A stretch of DNA of 43,263 nt from a virus. The notes beneath the pieces were generated by a model, which did no database searches, had not been told where the DNA came from, and saw nothing but the letters and a program-made list of their open reading frames with translations. The translations under genes and the position numbers were made by a program. Shown here one piece after another: positions 1 to 10,256 of the stretch. The stretch lies in IMG/VR virus record IMGVR_UViG_3300025087_001553, positions 1 to 43,263 of that record; one strand, given 5' to 3'. Position 1 is the first letter of the stretch, and each line of letters begins with the position of its first letter.

Positions 1-2
1 TG

Positions 3-602
3 AGAACGCATGCAATTGACCTTATTGTTGTTGATTCTGTCGCTTCACTCGTTCCCAAGAAAGAACTGCAAGAAGACATTGAGCATGTTGATGTGGCTCT
101 TCAGGCTAGATTTATGAGTAAGTTAATGCGAGTGCTGACAGGACCTGTTTCTAAAAGCAAAACAACCGTAATCTTTATCAATCAAACAAGAGATAGGGTA
201 GGAGTGTTTTATGGGCCAACAGAGACAACGAGTGGTGGAAAAGCATTAAAGTTTTACGCTTCTGTGAGATTAAAAGTTACTAAGGGGGCAAAAATGGAGG
301 GGCAGAATAAGGATGTTATCGGTAATAGAATAAAAATTGAGTGTGTTAAAAACAAAGTTGGGAACCCATGGAGAAAGGCTGAAGTTGATTTATATTATAA
401 ACGTGGAATAGATTTACTTGAAGATGTTGTAGAAAGCTCTTTAAGATGGGGTGTGGTAGAGCAGTCAGGACGGATATACTCGTTCAACGGAAAGAAAATA
501 GCTGATAGCCGTGAGAAGTTTAAGCTATTATTAGATACTGATAAGGATTTGAAAAAAGCGGTTGTTGGGGCATTAAAAACTAAAAGTGAATTAGAGGGAT
601 AA
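3..602 (+). CDS. recA: RecA recombinase, C-terminal part (5' end outside window)
   Basis: The frame is open from base 3, so the gene starts left of the window. RecA forms filaments on single-stranded DNA and promotes homologous pairing using ATP. The visible part begins just before Walker B (LIVVDSVASLVP, residues 7-18 of the fragment), followed by the PKKELQEDIE segment. Next comes the strand with FINQTRD leading into DNA-binding loop L2 (GVFYGPTETTSGGKALKFYASVRL region) and then a short C-terminal domain. All core RecA landmarks after Walker A are intact. An internal GTG at base 93 is not a credible start because the conserved motif lies upstream of it. Three bases separate the stop from the next gene, suggesting co-transcription. 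A phage RecA/UvsX-like role in recombination-dependent replication is inferred. Confidence 0.95.
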   Translation, partial: RTHAIDLIVVDSVASLVPKKELQEDIEHVDVALQARFMSKLMRVLTGPVSKSKTTVIFINQTRDRVGVFYGPTETTSGGKALKFYASVRLKVTKGAKMEGQNKDVIGNRIKIECVKNKVGNPWRKAEVDLYYKRGIDLLEDVVESSLRWGVVEQSGRIYSFNGKKIADSREKFKLLLDTDKDLKKAVVGALKTKSELEG

Positions 603-605
603 TTT

Positions 606-3129
<2,524 letters not shown>

Positions 3130-3160
3130 TGTTAGATATTATTTAAAATTTTTAACACTT

Positions 3161-3442
3161 ATGCACTCCACAACAACTAAAAACATTTTAATACTTTGTT
3201 GTTCTGATAAAGAATTTAATGATTATAAGCCTAAAAAAAATGAATATGTTATTAAATTAACGCAGTTTTCCTTACTCCATGGGAGGAGATTTGATAATTG
3301 TTTTTTAGTGGGAGATTTATTTTCTGATGGAAGTTACTTTAACCATTTTAATACGGCAAATGATTGTTCCAAGATATTAATGGAAATATCCGCTTTTAAA
3401 AGGGCATTTAAAAATTGTTATGAGTTTAATACAAAGCTATAA
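3161..3442 (+). CDS. Small protein of unknown function
   Basis: This 93-residue protein starts with MHSTTTKNILILCCSD. The start at 3161 avoids overlap with groEL, whereas an in-frame start at 3107 would overlap it by 23 bases. A hydrophobic beta-like stretch (KNILILCC) near the N-terminus and VGDLFSDGSYF in the middle are the only notable features. I do not recognise the family. It follows groEL by 31 bases on the same strand and may belong to the same transcript. Confidence 0.55.
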   Translation: MHSTTTKNILILCCSDKEFNDYKPKKNEYVIKLTQFSLLHGRRFDNCFLVGDLFSDGSYFNHFNTANDCSKILMEISAFKRAFKNCYEFNTKL

Positions 3443-3504
3443 TATTAAAATCTCTCAAGGAAGTGCTTAATTTTTTAAGGGATAGTTTATAAATAAAAAA
3501 ATAT

Positions 3505-3837
3505 ATGAATTTACGACATGGTGATTTAATTTTAACGAAGTTGAAAAAAGTGCCTGATAATGTGCAAAAGATTAAAGAATGTTCAGAGTTTGTGTTGGCG
3601 GAAGGCGAACACACAGGACACAAACACTTGTTGCAGTTAGCGGAGAAACAAGAAAGTAAAGTGGGGTTCACGATTTACCAAGACGAAAATAAAAATTATA
3701 TTCTTGAAACCAAAATACCGCTTATGTTGTCGCACGAAGAGCATAAGACGATTACGATTGAGCCTGGTATTTATATCCAAGAATTTGAACAAGAATTTGA
3801 TTATTTCACAAAGTCGATAAATTTTGTCAAAGATTGA
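3505..3837 (+). CDS. HEEH-type small protein, partner of the downstream DUF6745-like gene
   Basis: This 110-residue beta-rich protein starts MNLRHGDLILTKL. It contains VLAEGEHTGHKH near residues 31-42 and SHEEHKTITIEPGIYIQ near residues 77-93, then an aromatic EFDYF segment. Proteins with the pattern RHGDV...AEGEVTGHSH...HEEH..I.IPPG.Y are common next to DUF6745 proteins in bacteria and phages, as I recall. Their function is not known to me. Conserved His residues in GEHTGHKH and HEEH suggest metal binding, which is inference. It sits 9 bases upstream of the DUF6745-like gene, supporting a two-gene unit. Confidence 0.75.
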   Translation: MNLRHGDLILTKLKKVPDNVQKIKECSEFVLAEGEHTGHKHLLQLAEKQESKVGFTIYQDENKNYILETKIPLMLSHEEHKTITIEPGIYIQEFEQEFDYFTKSINFVKD

Positions 3838-3846
3838 CAATAAAAT

Positions 3847-4818
3847 ATGACACATAATTACTCACAAAAAACACAAGATTTAATTGATAGGATGTGCCGA
3901 AATGTTGAACGCAAAGATTTTGAATTGGACAAGAAAAACGCCGAGGAGTGTATTTTGAAAACGTATGATATTTTCGATCTTCCACGACCAAATAAAATAA
4001 TGTGGTGTGTAGATATTTTTGTAAAAAAGTTTCAAGATGCAGCCGGGTCAGCCTGGTCAGCCGGGTCAGCCAGGTCAGCCTGGTCAGCCTGGTCAGCCGG
4101 GTCAGCCTGGTCAGCCAGGTCAGCCGGGTCAGCCGGGTCAGCCGGGTCAGCCTGGTCAGCCTGGTCAGCCATAGATTATGATTTTGATTGGTATGTTTAT
4201 GAATTTGAGTATTGTCAGAATCCAGACAAAGAAAATTTACCAAACGAAAATGATTATAAGTATTTAGAACATTGTGAGCTTTTAATGCAAGCTAAAGAAT
4301 ATGGGCTTGGGTATAGAGTTGAGTATGAAGGTGTATTATACCTAGTTCCTACACCACTTGTTTTATTGGATAAAGACAATGAATTTCATTCAGAATTAAA
4401 ACCGGCAATAAAATGGAAAGGCGGCAAAGAGTTTTACTTTCTTCACGGAGTTCGTTTTGAGAAAGATTTGTTTGATAAGGTTGTTGAAAAAAAATTATCG
4501 GGTGAAGAAATAATGTCAATGAAGAATATGGAACAGAGGATGATTGCGTTGAAGTATGCCGATAGCGAAGTGATGCTAAGATCCCTAAAAGGTAGAATGG
4601 TAGAAAAATCAGACAGAGGAAATGAGTTGTGGCTAGTCAAGGATTTTATGAGTTTCCCCGATGCCTATTTTCTGCGGTATAGTTGTCCGTCAACAGGCAG
4701 GATATATGTGTCAGGGATTGACCCAGAATACGCCAAAGGTAAGACGGCTGATGAGTGTATGAGTTGGAAGTTTGGGCTGAAATTACAAAATTATCTTTCG
4801 ATGAAAATTGAGAGTTAA
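3847..4818 (+). CDS. DUF6745-like protein with internal SA(W/G/R) repeat
   Basis: This is a 323-residue protein. Residues 1-64 are helical and charged. Residues 66-107 are a run of fourteen A-(G/W/R)-S triplets, and the rest resembles the C-terminal part of DUF6745 proteins. That similarity includes [19 protein letters not shown] near residue 280 and the [10 protein letters not shown] end. Such Ser-Ala-rich repeats interrupting this family are familiar, but the function is unknown. The gene follows the HEEH protein directly and starts at an A-rich AAAATATG site. The repeat DNA is far more GC-rich than its surroundings. I infer a variable exposed loop or linker. Confidence 0.7.
   Translation: MTHNYSQKTQDLIDRMCRNVERKDFELDKKNAEECILKTYDIFDLPRPNKIMWCVDIFVKKFQDAAGSAWSAGSARSAWSAWSAGSAWSARSAGSAGSAGSAWSAWSAIDYDFDWYVYEFEYCQNPDKENLPNENDYKYLEHCELLMQAKEYGLGYRVEYEGVLYLVPTPLVLLDKDNEFHSELKPAIKWKGGKEFYFLHGVRFEKDLFDKVVEKKLSGEEIMSMKNMEQRMIALKYADSEVMLRSLKGRMVEKSDRGNELWLVKDFMSFPDAYFLRYSCPSTGRIYVSGIDPEYAKGKTADECMSWKFGLKLQNYLSMKIES
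4042..4167 (+). repeat. Fourteen tandem 9-bp units gcc-Ngg-tca inside a coding region
   Basis: The 9-bp unit is repeated 14 times without interruption and in frame. Seven or more bases of each unit never change, and all variation is in the first base of the middle codon: ggg, tgg or agg, never cgg. The encoded order is G,W,G,R,W,W,G,W,R,G,G,G,W,W. The array is GC-rich in an AT-rich gene. Copy number changes would keep the reading frame. Confidence 0.97.
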
Positions 4819-4828
4819 ATATGTTCTT

Positions 4829-4900
4829 CCCTGTCCGTGCCGATTGTTCTCTTTCCGCTCTGGCGGAACGACAAGTTGGGGGGCGGCTGGCACGGCAGGG
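4829..4900 (+). ncRNA. Structured leader RNA, copy A of a two-copy element
   Basis: A 12-bp closing stem (4829-4841 with 4889-4900, one bulged base) encloses ATTGTT, a perfect 6-bp hairpin TTCCGC-tctg-GCGGAA (4853-4868) and CGACAAG. The same order (closing stem, ATTGTT, hairpin TTC...GAA, CGACAAG) recurs at 11997-12083 with different stem sequences. This suggests a conserved RNA. It ends 11 bases before the start codon of the MT-A70 gene. No known riboswitch is recognised. Confidence 0.6.
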
Positions 4901-4911
4901 CGGAGATAAAT

Positions 4912-5451
4912 ATGAAAAAATATCAAATAATATACGCAGACCCCCCGTGGAGTTATCAAAACGGTGGAGTCCCACAGGGGGGGGTAAATTATCAATACAA
5001 AACCATGTCTTCGGAAACTATTAAAAAATTGCCAATAAATGAGATCGCGGATAGCACTTCCGTTTTGATGATGTGGGCAACATTTCCAAAATTACAGGAA
5101 GCACTAGAGGTTATTAAGGCTTGGGGGTTCGAATATAAGACGCTTGGTTTCAGTTGGCTCAAGACAAATAAAGATGGTTCGCCTTTCTTCGGAATAGGAT
5201 ATTATGCGAAATCAAATCAAGAGGTGTGTTTACTCGCAGTCAAAGGGAAAGCTCATTCGCTTGTGAAATCAAATAGTGTTTCAAGTTTTGTAAGCACAGG
5301 TCGGACAAAACATAGTGAAAAACCGCAAGTGTTCAGAGATAAAATTATAGAATTATTTGGTGATATTCCAAGAATAGAACTCTTTGCTCGACAAAAAACA
5401 GAAGGCTGGGATGCTTGGGGTAATGAAATAGAAAGCGATATAACTTTATAA
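4912..5451 (+). CDS. MT-A70-family N6-adenine methyltransferase
   Basis: This 179-residue protein starts MKKYQIIYADPPWSYQNGG, giving the catalytic DPPW motif at residues 10-13 as is usual for MT-A70-like DNA N6-adenine methyltransferases of phages. MMWATFPKLQEALEVIKAWGF, FSWLKTNK and the late EKPQVFRDKIIELFG and RIELFARQKTEGWDAWGNE segments are typical of the family and carry the S-adenosylmethionine pocket. It is intact and of normal length for phage members. The start was chosen at 4912 because upstream codons lie inside the structured leader. It probably methylates phage DNA to evade restriction, together with the C5 enzyme downstream. Confidence 0.92.
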   Translation: MKKYQIIYADPPWSYQNGGVPQGGVNYQYKTMSSETIKKLPINEIADSTSVLMMWATFPKLQEALEVIKAWGFEYKTLGFSWLKTNKDGSPFFGIGYYAKSNQEVCLLAVKGKAHSLVKSNSVSSFVSTGRTKHSEKPQVFRDKIIELFGDIPRIELFARQKTEGWDAWGNEIESDITL

Positions 5452-5455
5452 AAAT

Positions 5456-5752
5456 ATGACTACAAAACTATACTACACTCCCCCTAGCCAAGAGATATTT
5501 GACGAGGTGAAAGCCAAGGCAATGGAATTGTGGAAAGTGGTTGATTCCGATAATGACAAATACGGTTATGCCACGGAGAAAATCGGTAGGATTAAAGACC
5601 TTGAGAATGTTGGTGATAATTTGATGTTTATCGTTGCGATGTTCGATATTTACAATCAAAGACTATTGGCGAACGGATTATCCGAAGAAGCGAGACAAGC
5701 GATTAGAGAGCGAATGATAGACGGTGGTGGTGAGGAATATAATATGTTTTAA
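5456..5752 (+). CDS. Conserved small phage-type protein, function unknown
   Basis: This 98-residue helical and acidic protein starts MTTKLYYTPPSQEIFDEVK. It begins 4 bases after the MT-A70 stop, so the two are probably co-translated. It contains VGDNLMFIVAMFDIYNQRLL and an amphipathic C-terminal helix. Similar small proteins (PPS.E.F.E.K..A...W, then a helical hairpin) are often found in phage genomes without known role. No catalytic motif is visible. Confidence 0.7.
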   Translation: MTTKLYYTPPSQEIFDEVKAKAMELWKVVDSDNDKYGYATEKIGRIKDLENVGDNLMFIVAMFDIYNQRLLANGLSEEARQAIRERMIDGGGEEYNMF

Positions 5753-5887
5753 AAGATGTAGGAAATACTTTTTGATAAATTACACTTATGGCTAACATGT
5801 ATACAAAAACACCCTTACCAGATAGGGCAAGAATTAAATCTTTAATGGTAAAAATGATAATATAATTAAAAACATAACCAAGAGAGT

Positions 5888-7099
5888 ATGAGATATTTCG
5901 ACGCATTTGCTGGTATTGGGGGCTTACCTTTGGGAATACAACAAGCGTATGAAGATTATATTAAATGCAAACATATCAGCACGAAATCCGAAAAGGAAGA
6001 ATGCGAACAAAGGAGGGTCAGGTTTGCTAATGAGCCAAACAAAATGCTTCGCACTTCAGACGGGACAACCCCACTATGTGTTGGTTATTCCGAGATTAAC
6101 AAATATGCAATTAAGGTCTATGAAAAACACTTCCCAAATCACAGAAACTATGGGGACGCAACAAAAATTGATCCCAAACAACTCCCAGACTTTGACCTCT
6201 TGGTTGGCGGATTTCCTTGCCAAAGTTTCTCCGTTGCTGGCAAGAGGAGAGGATTTGACGATACAAGAGGAACATTGTTTTTTGACATCGCAAGGATTCT
6301 CGCCGAAAAACGGTCAAGACTTGTGGTTCTCGAAAATGTCAAAGGTTTATTATCTCATGACGAGGGAAAAACTTTCCAGACAATACTTGGGGTTCTCTCC
6401 GACTTGGGGTATGTCGTTGAGTGGCAGGTTCTTAACAGCAAAAATTTTGGAGTCCCCCAAAACAGGGAAAGAGTGTTTATTATCGGATATTTTGGAGGAA
6501 TTGGTGGACGAAAAATATTTCCTATCGGAGAAAGCAACAAACAAACTTACTCTTACATTAAAATCGCAGGAAGTACCAATAACTCAGGGCGAGGAGAACG
6601 AGCAAGAATCTTTGACCCAAGGGGGGGGGTGTCAGCACTAACCGCGACTGATTACAAACAACCAAAACAAATTAAAGTAGGACTTAAACAGGTAGTGGGC
6701 GGTCCGCAAGGGAATCGAGTATATGACCCAAGTGGTATATCAACCACAATAGCAAGTGAATCTGGGGGACTTGGGGCAAAAACAGGGTTATATGCCGTCC
6801 CCGTATTAACTCCTGATAGGCTAAAGAAAAGACAAGATGGTAGGCGATTTAAAGAAAATAATGATCCGGCTTTTACAGTTACGGCACAAGACAAACATGG
6901 TATTTTTGACGGCTGTCGTATTCGCAGACTTACACCAACCGAGTGTATGCGGCTTCAAGGGTTCCCTGACGATTGGTGCGATGTAGGTTCTGACGGAGTA
7001 AAAATATCAGACACTCAAAAATATAAAATGGCGGGAAACGCTGTTACGGTAAATGTGATAAAAGCTATATTTGAAAGGTTAATGTATTTTAATAAATAA
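5888..7099 (+). CDS. dcm: DNA (cytosine-5) methyltransferase
   Basis: This 403-residue protein carries the C5-MTase motifs in order. Motif I is FDAFAGIGG (4-12), the catalytic motif IV is GGFPCQSFS with Cys111, motif VI is LENVKGLL near 157, motif VIII is QNRERVFIIG near 195, and motif X is MAGNAVTVNVI near the C-terminus. A variable target-recognition region lies between VIII and X. Motifs are intact, so the enzyme should be active. An insert with many charged residues (about 24-60) separates motifs I and II. There is no adjacent restriction endonuclease, so it is probably a solitary phage enzyme that shields DNA from host restriction. The target sequence cannot be predicted. Confidence 0.96.
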   Translation: MRYFDAFAGIGGLPLGIQQAYEDYIKCKHISTKSEKEECEQRRVRFANEPNKMLRTSDGTTPLCVGYSEINKYAIKVYEKHFPNHRNYGDATKIDPKQLPDFDLLVGGFPCQSFSVAGKRRGFDDTRGTLFFDIARILAEKRSRLVVLENVKGLLSHDEGKTFQTILGVLSDLGYVVEWQVLNSKNFGVPQNRERVFIIGYFGGIGGRKIFPIGESNKQTYSYIKIAGSTNNSGRGERARIFDPRGGVSALTATDYKQPKQIKVGLKQVVGGPQGNRVYDPSGISTTIASESGGLGAKTGLYAVPVLTPDRLKKRQDGRRFKENNDPAFTVTAQDKHGIFDGCRIRRLTPTECMRLQGFPDDWCDVGSDGVKISDTQKYKMAGNAVTVNVIKAIFERLMYFNK

Positions 7100-7103
7100 T
7101 AAT

Positions 7104-7199
7104 ATGCGAATTTTATTTGAGATTGCCCTGCTTGCAGTGGTCGGTCTTGCGGGGGCTGGGGTTTATAGACTTTTATTCAATAATAAAAAGAAAAAATAG
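7104..7199 (+). CDS. 31-residue single-pass membrane peptide
   Basis: The ORF starts MRILFEIALLAVVGLAGAGV and ends NNKKKK. It has one hydrophobic helix of about 18 residues and a positively charged tail, predicting an N-out, K-tail-in membrane peptide. The stop lies 1 base before the SPFH gene start, so the two are probably translated from one message. The start follows AATAATAATATG. It could be a partner of the SPFH protein, which is inference from position only. Confidence 0.5.
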   Translation: MRILFEIALLAVVGLAGAGVYRLLFNNKKKK

Positions 7200-7200
7200 T

Positions 7201-7983
7201 ATGAAAATATTTATTGGACTAGTAATTGGATTTGTTTGTTTAATTTTATTCCTTGTTCTAAATCCAGTTGTAATGATTTCAGCTGGCGAGCGTGGAGTTA
7301 TTACTCATTGGGGAGCGGTTGAAGACAGAATTTTAGGTGAGGGCATTCATTGGATTACGCCAATTTCAAGGGATGTTAAAAAGTTTGATGTCAAGACACA
7401 AAAAGATGAGGTTGATGTAGCGGCGGCGAGTAAGGATTTGCAGACAGTCAGTTCTACGATTGCTCTTAATTATCACCTTGACGCTGGGAATGTTAATAAA
7501 TTATTCCAAAACATTGGTAAAGATTATAAGGCAAGGATAATTGATCCTGCGATTCAAGAAGCATTAAAGGCGGCGACTGCTCAATTTACGGCTGATGAGC
7601 TTATAACAAAGCGTGAGCAAGTGAAAAATGTGGCAAAAGAAAACCTGAAACTTAGACTGGCAGAGGAATACATTATTGTTGATGAGCTTTCCATTGTTAA
7701 TTTTGATTTTTCTGACAGTTTCAATTCGGCGATCGAACAGAAGGTTACTGCTGAACAGAACGCTTTGGCGGCTAAAAACAAATTAGAGCAAGTTAAATTT
7801 GAAGCCGAGCAAAGAATTGAACAAGCTAAAGCCGAAGCCGAAGCTATTAAAATCCAAGCACAAGCGATTACTCAACAAGGCGGTCAATCGTATGTTGATT
7901 TAAAAGCCGTGGAGAAGTGGGATGGAAAACTGCCGACTTATATGATGCCGAACTCAGCGTTGCCGTTTCTAAATGTTAAATAA
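7201..7983 (+). CDS. SPFH/band 7 (prohibitin-like) membrane protein
   Basis: This 260-residue protein has an N-terminal membrane helix (FIGLVIGFVCLILFLVLN, residues 4-21). The SPFH domain follows, with GERGVITHWGAVEDRILGEG and KKFDVKTQKDEVDVAAASKD. A long helical coiled coil rich in Ala, Glu and Gln (roughly 180-235) comes next, and the end is PTYMMPNSALPFLNV, much as in prohibitin-type bacterial proteins. Family members form ring-shaped membrane scaffolds and can restrain FtsH-type proteases. In a phage the role is unknown. Possible roles are protecting phage proteins or organising the membrane. The 31-residue membrane peptide lies just upstream. The start at 7201 gives the expected N-terminus. 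Confidence 0.9.
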   Translation: MKIFIGLVIGFVCLILFLVLNPVVMISAGERGVITHWGAVEDRILGEGIHWITPISRDVKKFDVKTQKDEVDVAAASKDLQTVSSTIALNYHLDAGNVNKLFQNIGKDYKARIIDPAIQEALKAATAQFTADELITKREQVKNVAKENLKLRLAEEYIIVDELSIVNFDFSDSFNSAIEQKVTAEQNALAAKNKLEQVKFEAEQRIEQAKAEAEAIKIQAQAITQQGGQSYVDLKAVEKWDGKLPTYMMPNSALPFLNVK

Positions 7984-7995
7984 TAAAATAAACGT

Positions 7996-10140
7996 ATGGA
8001 AGTTGTTGCAACCGAAAAAATACCAATAAAGATGTGGCTCAAGGACATTGAGGATGAAGCATTAGCACAAGCCAAGAATCTTGCGAATCTTCCATTTGCA
8101 TTTAAACACATCGCTATCATGCCTGACAGCCATGTTGGTTACGGTATGCCTATCGGTGGTGTATTGGCGACCAAAGGCGTAATAATTCCAAACGCTGTGG
8201 GTGTAGATATCGGGGCAGTGGATAAAGAAACCGAAGTTTTAACTAAAAACGGATGGATAACTATTGATAAATATAACAACGAAGACGTTTTAGTTTGGGA
8301 TAATTATAAAGAAACATCTTTTTTCAGTAAACCGTTATTATATATCGTTAAGCCTTGTGAAAATTTTACTGAATATAAAAATAAATATGGATTAGACCAT
8401 GTTTTAAGCGATGAACATAGAATGTTGGTTTATAAAGGCTATGGCAGGAAGAAAAATGATTATACTTATTTTTGCAAGGATTTTAGAGAAATGTTGTTGA
8501 AATGTAAAAAACAAGATTATTATTCCATTAGAACTACTTTCCCTACGCGTGAATCTGGCATAAAATTATCTGATGAGCAACTAGCTATTAGAGTTATGGC
8601 GTCGGCTGATGGACATATAAGAAATAAATCAAACAAGCATACCACTATTGAAATGCACTTCAAGAAAAGAAGAAAGATAGAGAGATGTAAATTTTTATTA
8701 AAAAAGTCTAATGTTTTTTTTAAAGAATATTTTCATAAAGATGGGACAGAATCAATCAGTTTTAAAGTAGATTGGGTTTGCGATAAAGATTTAACCGATT
8801 TGTATAACTGTAACCAAAATCAGGCAAAGGTTGTTTTTGATGAATATTTATATTGGGACGGCTCAATAGACAAAAAAAGACATCACAAAACATATGCTAC
8901 GACAAATAAAATAAACGCAGATGCTATCCAATATATATGTGCCCTAAATGGGATAAGGGCGGGTATAGGTATTATTAGGAGTAAACAAAAGAACTGGAAA
9001 GATTGGTATCATGTATATCAAACGCAAAATAATTATGTTGGATTTAGTAAACCTAAAAAAATAAAGATAAAAGATGGAAAGAAGTATTGTTTTGTAGTTG
9101 AGACTGGTTATTTTATCGCCAGAAGAAACAATAAAATATTTATTACAGGGAACTGCGGAATGTGTGCGGTCAAAACATCTCTAACTGAAATTGAGACTGA
9201 AACCATAAAAAAAATAATGGGAGAGACAAGAAAGCAAATACCAGTTGGATTTAATCATCATAAAGAAAAACAAAACGAGGATTTAATGCCCACAAACTAT
9301 GATGTTGGGAAACCAATAATCAAAGAGCAATATAACTCTGCTCTAAAACAAATAGGAACTCTTGGCGGTGGTAACCACTTTATTGAAATACAAAAAGGAT
9401 CTGATGGGCATATCTGGATAATGATACATAGTGGTAGCCGAAACCTAGGCAAGCAGGTGGCTGACTATTACAACAAATTAGCTGTTGAATTAAACGATAA
9501 ATGGCACAGTTCAGTCCCGAAAGAATGGCAGCTGGCATTTTTACCAGTTGATAGTGATGAGGGGCAGGCATATATCGGAGAAATGCAGTATTGTGTAGAG
9601 TTCGCCTTGGCAAATAGAAAATTGATGATGGATAGAATTGTTGGCTGTTTTTTAAGGGAGATGGATTACAAGACTGCTTTTGAAATAACTAATTTTATAG
9701 TTAAAAATGAAAATGGCGACAATAGTGGACTTATTAACATTGCTCATAATTACGCCACACAAGAAAATCATTTTGGACAGAACGTCTGGGTTCACAGAAA
9801 GGGTGCGACCTTAGCAAGAGAAGGAACAATCGGAATAATTCCTGGTTCAATGGGAACAAAGTCATATATCGTCAAAGGTCTTGGAAATAAAGAATCGTTT
9901 GAATCATGTTCACATGGAGCAGGGAGAAGGCTAGGGCGAAAGGCGGCGTGTGAACAGTTAGACTTTGATGAACAAAAGAAAATAATGGATGACAAAGGGA
10001 TAATTCACGGGATGAGGAACAAAGATGATTTGGAGGAAGCCCCTGGCGCATATAAGCCAATAGATGAAGTTATGCAAAACCAGGCAGATTTGGTTGAAAT
10101 ACTTGTGGAATTAAATCCATTAGCGGTAATCAAGGGTTAA
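7996..10140 (+). CDS. rtcB: RtcB RNA ligase precursor with intein
   Basis: RtcB joins 2',3'-cyclic-phosphate RNA ends to 5'-OH ends with GTP and manganese and repairs tRNAs cut by nucleases. This 714-residue precursor has the N-extein up to GVDIG (residue 73), a 313-residue intein, and a C-extein starting CGMCAV. The joined extein is 401 residues, the normal RtcB size, and reads VGVDIG-CGM as in the family. Active-site motifs are present: MPDSHVGYGMPIGG, GGGNHFIEI, IHSGSRNLG and the guanylylated His in SCSHGAGR. No frameshift is seen. The gene is followed by a block of tRNA-like and hairpin RNAs and by a Ro60-like gene, like the bacterial rsr-Y RNA-rtc arrangement. No RtcA or archease is seen. 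Confidence 0.95.
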   Translation: MEVVATEKIPIKMWLKDIEDEALAQAKNLANLPFAFKHIAIMPDSHVGYGMPIGGVLATKGVIIPNAVGVDIGAVDKETEVLTKNGWITIDKYNNEDVLVWDNYKETSFFSKPLLYIVKPCENFTEYKNKYGLDHVLSDEHRMLVYKGYGRKKNDYTYFCKDFREMLLKCKKQDYYSIRTTFPTRESGIKLSDEQLAIRVMASADGHIRNKSNKHTTIEMHFKKRRKIERCKFLLKKSNVFFKEYFHKDGTESISFKVDWVCDKDLTDLYNCNQNQAKVVFDEYLYWDGSIDKKRHHKTYATTNKINADAIQYICALNGIRAGIGIIRSKQKNWKDWYHVYQTQNNYVGFSKPKKIKIKDGKKYCFVVETGYFIARRNNKIFITGNCGMCAVKTSLTEIETETIKKIMGETRKQIPVGFNHHKEKQNEDLMPTNYDVGKPIIKEQYNSALKQIGTLGGGNHFIEIQKGSDGHIWIMIHSGSRNLGKQVADYYNKLAVELNDKWHSSVPKEWQLAFLPVDSDEGQAYIGEMQYCVEFALANRKLMMDRIVGCFLREMDYKTAFEITNFIVKNENGDNSGLINIAHNYATQENHFGQNVWVHRKGATLAREGTIGIIPGSMGTKSYIVKGLGNKESFESCSHGAGRRLGRKAACEQLDFDEQKKIMDDKGIIHGMRNKDDLEEAPGAYKPIDEVMQNQADLVEILVELNPLAVIKG
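8215..9153 (+). mobile_element. Intein with LAGLIDADG-like endonuclease domain in RtcB
   Basis: The insertion covers residues 74-386 of the RtcB precursor. It begins AVDKETEVLTKNGW, so the first intein residue is Ala rather than Cys or Ser. Block B is VLSDEHRML, and the end is GYFIARRNNKIFITGN followed by Cys+1. The Asn at the end and Cys+1 are intact, and the penultimate residue is Gly instead of the usual His. Ala1 inteins splice by direct attack of Cys+1, as in the KlbA type. Two LAGLIDADG-like helices (LAIRVMASADGHI and VFDEYLYWDGSI) indicate a homing endonuclease. Insertion beside the catalytic Cys is typical of inteins targeting invariant sites. Confidence 0.9.
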
Positions 10141-10197
10141 AAAATATTCCTATATCTAATTGTCAAGTAATCGTCAAGTAAATAAGTTAATTGTATT

Positions 10198-10256
10198 ACG
10201 ACGCTAACAGCAATACAGCAAAACAAATTCTTACTTTGTCAAAATGCGTCGTGTTA
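10198..10256 (+). ncRNA. Y-RNA-like hairpin element 1
   Basis: A 7-bp stem ACGACGC/GCGTCGT (10198-10204 with 10246-10252) encloses TAACAGCAAT on the 5' side and AAAAT on the 3' side. A distal hairpin ACAAA-ttcttac-TTTGT follows, and GTTA lies after the stem. Stem, internal loop and flanks match elements at 10385 and 10455, with compensating changes in the stem. Confidence 0.75.

Noticed and set aside
4042-4167. Diversity-generating retroelement target
   Set aside because: Variation is at one base per repeat unit, with no reverse transcriptase or template repeat in the window.
3827-4243. Reverse-strand ORF full of Leu-Thr-Arg repeats
   Set aside because: It is the antisense of the 9-bp repeat array. 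The plus-strand gene has family similarity and good flanks.
5788-5865. 25-codon ORF MANMYTKTPLPDRARIKSLM...
   Set aside because: Too short and without independent support. Kept only as a remark for the 135-base gap before the C5 methyltransferase.
5907-6641. 244-residue ORF in another frame inside the C5 methyltransferase
   Set aside because: The overlapping frame contains all methyltransferase motifs. This ORF has none and no start context.
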